From positions 60,735,484 through 60,799,483 of the forward strand of contig NC_057919.1 of the NCBI RefSeq assembly GCF_018873765.1: a stretch of 64,000 nucleotides of DNA, written 5' to 3'. Below the pieces are notes generated by a model that saw only the letters and a program-made list of their open reading frames with translations, ran no database searches and was not told where the DNA came from. Below are positions 55,921 through 64,000 of this stretch, piece by piece. How positions within the stretch are numbered: position 1 is the first letter of the stretch; each line of letters begins with the position of its first letter. This stretch comes from Telopea speciosissima (Eukaryota > Streptophyta > Magnoliopsida > Proteales > Proteaceae). The position numbers were made by a program, and so were the translations under genes.

Positions 55921-58129
55921 ATGAGTGACACTCTCAATTTTTCAATTGATAGCCTCTTCCAAGACTACCCATAAAACAATAATGCTCCAATTGACTTCCT
56001 GCTCAAGAATTTATAAAGATAGTTCAAGAAGATAAGCATGGTACCTCAAAATTATGTATACAAGATTTTTTTTACCAATAAAAAATGGAGTAAGTTTTCC
56101 TTCACCTGTGAAGTAGAGAAATCTCTTCTCCACTGGTGATGTAACCATGTGATTGGACTCTTGAGTCATTATTACACTTTCATATCCTATTGACGAAGTC
56201 AAAATACCTATCCCTAATGCGATTGAATGATACTGATGGAAGTGGTTGTGGAGATTTCCTCCATACCCACGGTGTAGAGAAACTCAATCCTAAAAATTTT
56301 ATTAGTACTCAATATTTTATTTGTTCAAAAAAAATTGTTAGTGAAGATAGCATTTTACTCCCTCATAGAATCAAAACACTACTACCAAAAAAAAGAAAAG
56401 AATCAAAACACCAATGTATCTGTCCATTTGATGGTATTACTTAGAAGGTTTCTTTGTGACTTTTGAGTTTAGATTCTTAATACATTACCCAAATTTACTT
56501 TTCAATTCAATTGATTCTCTAATAATCGTTTTTTAGAATTTTTTATGTACCCTTCAATCCAATAAAAGTGGATCAGAAAATTAATGAGGAAAAAAAAGAT
56601 TCTTCGATGTATAAAAACTCAACCCAAGACTTTTCCCAACTAAATGGTGTTGGCTACATGGGTTCAGTTTTACCAATCTACTCAGTGTAAAGACATGTTT
56701 GTGGTTTCTTGGATCTAGATCTGCAACAAATATTTTTTAACCTAAGCAACATTGTTCATAAGGAGAAAAGGAATGCAAAAGAGCCTGGTTAGACCGCTAG
56801 GAGTATTAGAGCTCCTGAAGTCCCTTTACCATTTCTCCTTCAAATAAATTACATCCAAAGTCATAAAGTTAGGGCTTGTCAGTGTTACAGTTTAGAATTA
56901 TATAATGAATCATTTCTAGCTTGTAGATTGGCATGTTAATCCAGAACTCCCAGATTTTAAGTCAACACCAATTTTTTCAATTAGCAAGTTAATAGCATTA
57001 GTTACTAAATTTAATATTTAATAGGCTATCTATTGGAGACCCTCTTTTCTACACGGTCCACGGCCCAAATATCTACCACATGGCAACTTAATTGGGGCTC
57101 AAATTTTGGGAACATATCTATACACCAAAGTGACGTGCTCATATTTCAAATTTGAATTTAATCAGAGTTTGCCAAATGGCAAAACAAAGCTTTGAAAAAT
57201 CAAAAGCATGAGAGCGCATAGTAGTAGTCAGAATTCAATAAACTACTTGAACATTAATGAGAATGCATGCAAATAAATGAGAGAGAATGGGGTATTTGAC
57301 TGAATTAGGCTATAAAATTTAACATGCTATTTAACCAAAACATATCCTTTCTCTCCATGGTCAGAATAGCCTCATCATCTATCCATGTGGCACGAGTACA
57401 GGCCACACAAGGTGTTCCTAGGCGGGCCATTCAAAGTTCATTTTGCCCGTCTAGCTATCATCACAAGGTCAATTTGTTATTATGCTCTTGCTTCCATTCC
57501 TCGACATTGCCTCTTTTAGGATGTTCGTTGACCTTGCTTTTTTTTTTGCCCTTTTAAGGCAGTTTTTTTTGTTTTTTTTTTTTTTAATAAATACCAATTT
57601 GTACTTGATAGGGATTATTATTTTCCTTTTTAGGGTAAATATGATTTTATTAGTTGGAGGAAAAGATTCCAACTAAAACTCCCATATGCAGAAAACATCC
57701 TGATGCACAAGGGTAACAATTGCGTCTAACCAGAAATTAAGCAAGAGAAATTGTTAACAAAGAGTAAAATCATTAAATCTAAAATCAAGGATTGCCCCAG
57801 GACATTAGGAGATTTATAATGAAATATTGGATTGACGGAAGTCTAGATCTTATTGAAATAGACCATGAAAGTACTTCCCCAATTCAATGTTTGGGATCAA
57901 GCACTTTCCGTATAGCTTCTCATAAGCACATTAGGTTTCACCAGGGAAACAAGGAATATATAATACACATATTTATAACACAATGGCCAACTGAACAACT
58001 CTGTTGTTTAGAAGGGGAAAAAAAAAAAAGGTACAGAAGAACATATAAGAAAAGACTGATTTTTTAATGATGCTCCAACCGCACACTCAAGTTGGTTTTT
58101 TCTTAAGGTACATCAAGAGTTAATAAAAC
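55921..58129. other. Intergenic and presumed 3' UTR of the coiled-coil gene
   Basis: No gene recognised. T/A homopolymers at 57538-57588. The 3' UTR of the minus-strand gene probably covers the few hundred bases below 58130. Confidence 0.4.
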
Positions 58130-60337
58130 TCAAGGCTGGTGAAATGAATTCCCTCCATGCTCATGATGATTGTCAACTGGTAGACTCACAACAGGAATAT
58201 CCAAGCTGCTACCCTCTGCTTCAGGGGATATTCTTACATCAGCTATCCTCGCCTCTGTAGCCCTAATATCACTCCATTCCCCATCCCCAATTGAACAGAG
58301 ATCGACTTGATCTACAGCTAACTGGACTATACCATCCTCAGAGACGGGGATAGATCTTGAAACGCTGAGACATGCTTTATCTACGTTCTCCGACAAGTCT
58401 ACATGCTTTGTTAATGGAAGGGTGTTACCTACATCCGAGCATGACTCAGTCTTCTCTTCAAGGACTTGCTTTGTATCACTCTGCTGCCTGTATAAATAAT
58501 TCAAATGTTCAATTTGCTAAGTTTTCTTCCATCTTAAGCTCCAAGAAAGAATCAAAGAAAGCAAAACATAAATTACTAGGATAAGTGGCTTTACATATGA
58601 GTAGATGTAAGTGACCACTACTAACAAATGAGACACATTTACAGGGCAATTTTATACATTAGACAGAGTGGATAATCAATTTCCTAAAACAAGCTGATTT
58701 GACAGGTTTCACCATATGAGGCAGATACAAGTGAGACAATCATGTCCATCTGACCATTTTAATCTTCCCCAGATAGTATAAAGTCATCACCAGAAATTGG
58801 ATATTAAACAGGTTACCATAAAATTAAAGCCAACATAACAGAGATTGGGAAATATACCTTTGTAGTTGTCCTTGCAACATATTTACATATGCTAGGAGCT
58901 TTTCCTTCTCCTTGACAGCAGCTAATTCTTTCTCTACAGCTTCTTTTACCCTAGCTTCAGCATCTGCCTCTGCAACCCTTGCCCTCTCCTCAGCTCTAAC
59001 AACAGCTCCTTCTAAAATCACAACACGTTCTCTAGCTTTTGCAAGCTCAGAACGCCATAGGTGTGCCTCCTGAAGAGCAGAGTCTCTTTGCTTAAATAGT
59101 TGATCCCTCTCCTTACTTAGAACCTCAATTTTTTCTTCAGATTCCCTTGACTACAATTTTAGCAAAAACAAAGCAATGTGGGTTTAGAAAGCCATTATTT
59201 ATTAGCAGTACCACTAAAAGACCATAAGAAGATGGCATACATGCACAAACAAAAAAACTAAGGATTTTGAATAGTTTCTGAAGAAAAACCTGATGAATTA
59301 CTGGAAACCTATATCATGCAGATCAAATTAAAAAGGTGTATTGACGAATCAAATCCATACAACCCAAACTTCAGATGTCAGCCCAACATGGGTGGAGGTA
59401 TTAGGACCTGGCTATGTTTAAAAAGGAGGTGAATGCATCAAGAAAAATCAGGTGTCAATCCTCTTATTCATGATAGTCATGTCCAAGTCTCTGGCTGCTT
59501 GTTGCAGTTTGGACACATATCCCATGCCCATACTGATACCTGTGCCCATGACATTTCATGTCAACATGGGTGTTCCAGACTTACATGAGACATCTGAGTA
59601 ACAAAGCTGGGAACCAACTAAATTTTAAGAGTTTATTAGAGAAAATAATAATAACATGTGACAAAGTTCCCCTCCTCCCCCACCCCCAACAAACGGCCCA
59701 ACCCTTCTTAGGCCAAAGGAGCAAAGGAGTTCCAAATCGCCTTTTACCTCATGGAAGAGAACCAACTCATTATAGGGAAGCGAAGTGTGGCAGTTTGTAT
59801 CAAAGGCTAGGCCTAGAGTAAATCTTAACTACTGGCATAAGCTTCAGTTTTGTCCCCAGACAAAGTAGAAGAGGTTTAGAGTAAACTCAATAATCCCAAG
59901 CCTGAAAACTTCATCTTTAAAACAATAAGCAAAAATAAATCATAAACTCTTGCACACGCATGTTTGGCAAAGGAGAAAGTAGGGAGCTGAAAAACAGACC
60001 AAGAAATAAAGTTTTCAAGAACATTTCCTCATTAGGCTAACTTACCAATCAGACTAAAAATAGTGCCAGAAAACCCTCTTCAACATTGAAGAGAAGAATA
60101 CATCAGTACCTTTAACACTGCTGACCCTCTCTCTTTCTCTGAATCCTTCATTAAACGCTCAATTTCAGCACAGGCAATTCTTCTCTGTTCATCCATTGTA
60201 TGAGCAGCAGCTGCGGCAGCCTCAGCCGCTTCAGCAGTATCAGATAGTTTCTCTGCTATTTCTTTTATTGTTGAATCCCGTGCACGAAGATCCCTAGCCA
60301 GATGGTGTAATTCCTCATCCTTCACTCGTAATGTCTC
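58130..60337 (-). CDS. Coiled-coil protein, three C-terminal exons (5' part not found)
   Basis: Exons 60337-60110 (76 codons), 59150-58858 and 58487-58130 join in frame (phases 0, 0, 2) with GT..AG borders, giving about 292 residues up to a TGA. The first two exons are almost wholly heptad-like: ELHHLARDLRARDSTIKEIA, an Ala-rich AEAAEAAAAAAHTMDEQRR, then SKERDQLFKQRDSALQEAHL and LAKARERVVILEGAVVRAEE. The last exon is acidic, low in structure and ends GNSFHQP. This predicts a long coiled coil with a flexible tail. I recognise the style of a conserved plant protein but cannot name it, and no catalytic motif is visible. The acceptor at 60338 shows that more exons lie upstream; none was found between 60338 and the window end, so the intron is longer than 3.6 kb or the gene is broken. 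Confidence 0.85.
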
Positions 60338-61191
60338 CTATGGACAAATAGCACAGGCAAATTGAAATGTAACTTTTCTTCCTCAAGGGCCTAAAGGAAT
60401 AAAAAACTGAAAATTTTCTTAGCTAGATAGGACGTTGTGAATTTCAATTCAGTAGACACACTAGCACAAACACTCTTGAAGATCATAATTTCAGGCCATT
60501 TTCAAATGGAATCCATCATTTGCATTTATAAGTGTAAGCAACAGTTTTGTAACAGACCAAAATCACAAAATATTCACATCAAAAGAGCCATGACTAAAAT
60601 GAAAATGGAGAAAACATCAGTCGCTTCAGCTAGCTGAATTAAGGAGATGAGTAACAGAATATTTATGGGTTATAAATTATGAAAAGAATGACAGATCTAC
60701 AGGATCTTTTTTGGTTGATTGCTTCAAGTCTATGTACGATTTGTTTTCACATCCAAGTGGCCAATGAGGAAACAGGAGTATGTCCTGGGAAGATATGTTA
60801 TGGCAATTTGACACTCAAAGAGTCCTTCCCTCATTTAGGATGGTGAACCATTAAGGACAGGAAGTGGGAACCCTAACAATTGGCAACTTGATCAGCTGAT
60901 TGAACTTCTAAAAAGACCAGAAAAAAACCCATTGAAATGGCCAATAATGACATGGATTTGGGAAAATGCAAGATGCTGCTTCTCAACAAAAATTTTCTTA
61001 TCTTCGATGAAAGTGAATGATGGAGACTTGCACTTTAGTTTGGCTGAAGCCCTCAAGTCTAAGATGGAAGTATATTTTTCACATGGAAACCAACCTGGAT
61101 AAGATCTGTTATGGTGAGCACTAAGTGAAAAGAAGATGCAAATCGGTGAACATGTGATTTATGTGCAAAGTTTCCTTAGGGTCAGTCATCT
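60338..61191. other. Presumed intron of the coiled-coil gene
   Basis: No coding exon or TE was recognised. Confidence 0.35.
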
Positions 61192-61199
61192 CTTGTAAT

Positions 61200-61583
61200 C
61201 ATAGTTGTCAAGGCACTGCCTAGGCATCCAGGCTCTTTCTTGGGTCCAAGGCAACACAACACGCCTTGTTGACACTTCACGAGCTTACATTGATTTATGT
61301 TTATTGCTTTGTTTTTTAATGAATATGCTTATATTATATCCTATGCTTTGTTTACTATATGTTGATTTTCTCATATTAGGCCATTACTAGCATAATTATA
61401 TCATATTGCATTGATCTGGCTTCTATGTTGCATATAAACATATAATTATATAAAATTATCATTGCTATATTACTTATAGTCATTAAAACACACCTAAGGC
61501 GCCTAGGCAACACCTAGGCAGGTACCTTGTCACCTAAACACCCCTCCAACGCCTTGGGTCGTGTAGTCGACTTGACAAGTATG
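61200..61583. mobile_element. hAT-like MITE, CATAGTTGTCAAGGCG family, copy 6
   Basis: The 384-bp element starts CATAGTTGTCAAGGCACTGC and ends GTCGACTTGACAAGTATG. It is flanked by CTTGTAAT (61192-61199) and CTTGTAAC (61584-61591), an 8-bp duplication with one mismatch. The interior is AT-rich with CGCCTAGGCAACACCTAGG near the right end. Confidence 0.82.
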
Positions 61584-61591
61584 CTTGTAAC

Positions 61592-63587
61592 ATTAAATCC
61601 TTGCCTCAATATTGCTGAGTCTCTTTTTGCAGCTTTTGGGAGAAAATGGGTCGTCCAAAGGCATTGAAGCCTTTGTCAGAAATTACTGAAGGATATAGTT
61701 GAAGCTACTGAAGTGAATACCCTCCCAAAAAGGAGAAAATATGCAGATTACAAAATTGGAGACAACTTCCCAATGCCAATAAGATGCACACATATAGGCT
61801 ATACACTTCAGTTTCTTATTTTTTCTCAGTTTTAGTAATGATATTTAATAATTCTAGGGCTTGATCAGTTGTTTTAAATGGTTTGAATGTTATGATTGAA
61901 TAGATCAGTCATTTTCTTGTATGTTCAATTAGAAAGTTATGATAACAAGACAAGGCAAATCAAATAATGGAGGACTCATCAACTTCATCATGACAGGGGC
62001 TGGGACGGCAAATGGTCAGATTCCACTTTATCGAACCTGACATATTAGATATTGGTCAACCCAACTTTGCCCTGCCCTCATGATACGTGCATAGGACTTG
62101 TAAACTTTACCATGGCAGGGCCTGTCATTCTTAAAATAGCAAACCTTACCCTAACATTTAATCATTAGGAGCAGCGCAAGGCATGCCCTATTTTGACCCA
62201 CCCATTGCCATTCCTAGTTTCACTAGAAATAAAAGGTAGTCATTTTTTAGAGGTTGACAAGCGGTTATCTGCATCTAGTCCTGAATAGACAAAGAAGTAA
62301 TACCGAGGAAATAGCCAAATTTTTTCAGAACAATCAGGTAGGCCAGATATTGAAAAATGAATTCTAAAAATCATATCAACGTTTTTAATATTGGACCAGA
62401 TGTCAGACTGTTCTGGCCTTGCAGCCGACAGCCTTATAGTCAGACCATTTAGTCAGGAAGGCAACAGTCCTGGTGGATGTATAATAAACTTCAAATATTG
62501 AAAATGATTGTTTATAACTTTGTTTTGTATTAGGTTGGGTCTTTGATTAAGCAGTAATGTTCATGCGAGATCTTGGGTTCAAATAATACTGGCAATCATG
62601 TTTACAATGTAGGGTAAGCATTGCCATAGAAGTAAATTTAAATTTGTCGTTGTTTACTAAAACAAGTAGTGAGTTGAGTTGTATATTCAAACAAGGGGTC
62701 ATCGTTTGGTGCAATGGTAAAAGTGTAAAGAATAATTGTATCAGGGGTATATATGTACATAACCCCTCTTTTATGTATTCTTTGTCATTTGTATAAGGCC
62801 AAGGGCCTGTGTGTAATTATATATTCTTTTCAATATAAGCATGTTAGTCTCTTGTTTTGAGACATAACACACCAAACCAAAATCGTGGCTGCTCTCTTGG
62901 GGTTTCTTCTCTTCTTCTTCTTCCACTCTAAAAGCTAACAAAAAGCTCATGCAGCTGGCATGAAGACATGGGTTCAAGCTAAAGTGCAACCACTTCCTGT
63001 AAAAAAAATACCAAAAGCTAGGACCAACTCCAGTCCACACATTTGTGACCCTGCTAAAGTAGGCCTTGCACTGACCTACAGCCCTTTTGCCATATTCATA
63101 AACAGTGCCCGTGATGCAACAATTAGGAAAGCATCTACTTCACCATGTGTCCAGGCTTCAAGTCCCTCAACTTCATCTTTTATTGAAAAACTCTAAAGGC
63201 CTTGGCCAGTGTTCTAGCAACCCATTGACAGTCTGATTGGTATGACAGTGAAAAGCTAGACAGTCTGCTGACTTTTCAACTGTTTGAGCATCCTCCAGTT
63301 TGCCAAATGGAATGGACCATCCTCCCTTAGGTAAATCCGTAAATGGTCCAAATAGACACAGTCCAACTGCAGTTGGGTCTGATAGTACTCAAAAGATTAC
63401 CTAAAATTCATTAACCACAAAAACATATATGCAAAGAAAGAGAAAAGTATAAATAAAAACTAAAGCAAAAAAGGTCTCTGGCATGCCACACCCACGAATG
63501 ATACCAGCATGCCAGCAATTTACCCCACATGCACTGATAATTTGGCTACTCTGACTACAGGACAACCACATGTAAGATATGGTGGTG
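61592..63587. other. Intron or intergenic DNA
   Basis: No gene recognised. A GGTGCAATGGTAAAAGTG phrase (62709-62726) resembles SINE box A, and TTGGGTTCAAATAATACTGG near 62572 resembles a box B. They are in the wrong order and spacing for one functional element. 62740-62870 has LTR-like text without a partner. Confidence 0.35.
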
Positions 63588-63840
63588 CATGTAAAACCTA
63601 ACACGATGCAAAAAAGAATGGAAATCGCAAACACAATAACACAATGCGCACAAAGATTTACGTGGTTCAGCAAGGTTGGCTACGTCCACGGTGAGATGAG
63701 ATCTGTTTCCTATCAATGGAGAATAGGGTTACAGTCGCTTGTTCCTCACACCTCTCTCAGATTTTCAATACAGAAAAAGAACTCTTGCTACAGATTTATA
63801 GCAAAACCCCCGGAGGCTCCACACAGCAGTCCATCATCAG
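63588..63840 (-). repeat. LTR of the same copia family as 54967-55920
   Basis: The stretch from ACGATGCAAAAAAGAATGG through ACGTGGTTCAGCAAGG, GGTGAGATGAGATCTG and CTCACACCTCTCTCA parallels 54980-55230 in the same orientation with about 15-20% divergence by eye. No internal region is attached on the left. What follows to the window end (63841-64000) is not identified, so it is a solo or cut-off LTR. Orientation is inferred from the 55-kb copy. Confidence 0.7.
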
Positions 63841-64000
63841 AAGTCAAGACACCAAAACCTCAACAGTGCAATCAACTGCATGGCCCACCATTTATGGGGC
63901 TATTCCCATTGTTTCTTTTCCCTTTCTTTCCCCATAATTTGGCACGTGGAATGGAATGAGAGGGCTGCTTATATTAGAAATACATCTAAAGATGTTCTAG

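Noticed and set aside
62540-62730. tRNA-like words (GGTTCAAAT box B and GGTGCAATGGTAA box A)
   Set aside because: Order and spacing are wrong for a tRNA or intact SINE, and no cloverleaf could be drawn.

Overview
The window is nuclear DNA of a flowering plant. It has spliced genes with GT..AG introns and plant-type proteins: a PORR organelle RNA-splicing factor, a plastid octanoyltransferase and a homocysteine S-methyltransferase. The intergenic and intronic DNA is full of plant transposons (Ty1/copia, Ty3/gypsy, LINEs, an Au-type SINE, MITEs). The very long TE-filled introns suggest a woody, medium-to-large genome, but the species cannot be named from the sequence.

Layout. 0-1.7 kb: decayed Ty3/gypsy element. 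2.9-3.3 kb: MITE with target-site duplication (TSD). 3.6-10.1 kb (+): a complete 13-exon WDR12 gene (ribosome biogenesis, PeBoW complex). 14-15 kb (-): internally deleted chromovirus. 16.5 kb (-): heat-shock-factor gene fragment. 18.0-21.3 kb (-): the last two exons of a homocysteine S-methyltransferase, apparently attached to unrelated 5' exons, with a repeat-built ORF nested in an intron. 22.7-25.1 kb (-): single-coding-exon PORR gene with a probable 5' UTR intron. 31.3-50.5 kb (+): four-exon plastid octanoyltransferase (LIP2 type), whose 0.9 kb CDS is spread over 19.3 kb. Its intron 2 holds a LINE with a nested LTR, and its intron 3 holds a 5.6 kb copia element with matching LTRs and a perfect TSD. 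50.5-58 kb: TE remnants. 58.1-60.3 kb (-): 3' end of a coiled-coil protein gene, with the 5' part not found. 60.3-64 kb: intergenic, TE remnants.

The host genes act in separate housekeeping pathways: nucleolar 60S assembly, organelle intron splicing, plastid lipoylation and methionine/SMM metabolism. I see no operon-like cooperation. The most coherent new signal is a dispersed family of at least six small elements starting CATAGTTGTCAAGGCG and ending in the inverted copy, each bounded by an 8-bp direct duplication (perfect or one mismatch). This points to a hAT-type non-autonomous family active across the whole locus. Other points of interest are a 175-bp tandem duplication that copied a WDR12 splice acceptor, the chimeric HMT-tail locus, and a copia element whose point lesions include an integrase catalytic Asp to Asn change.
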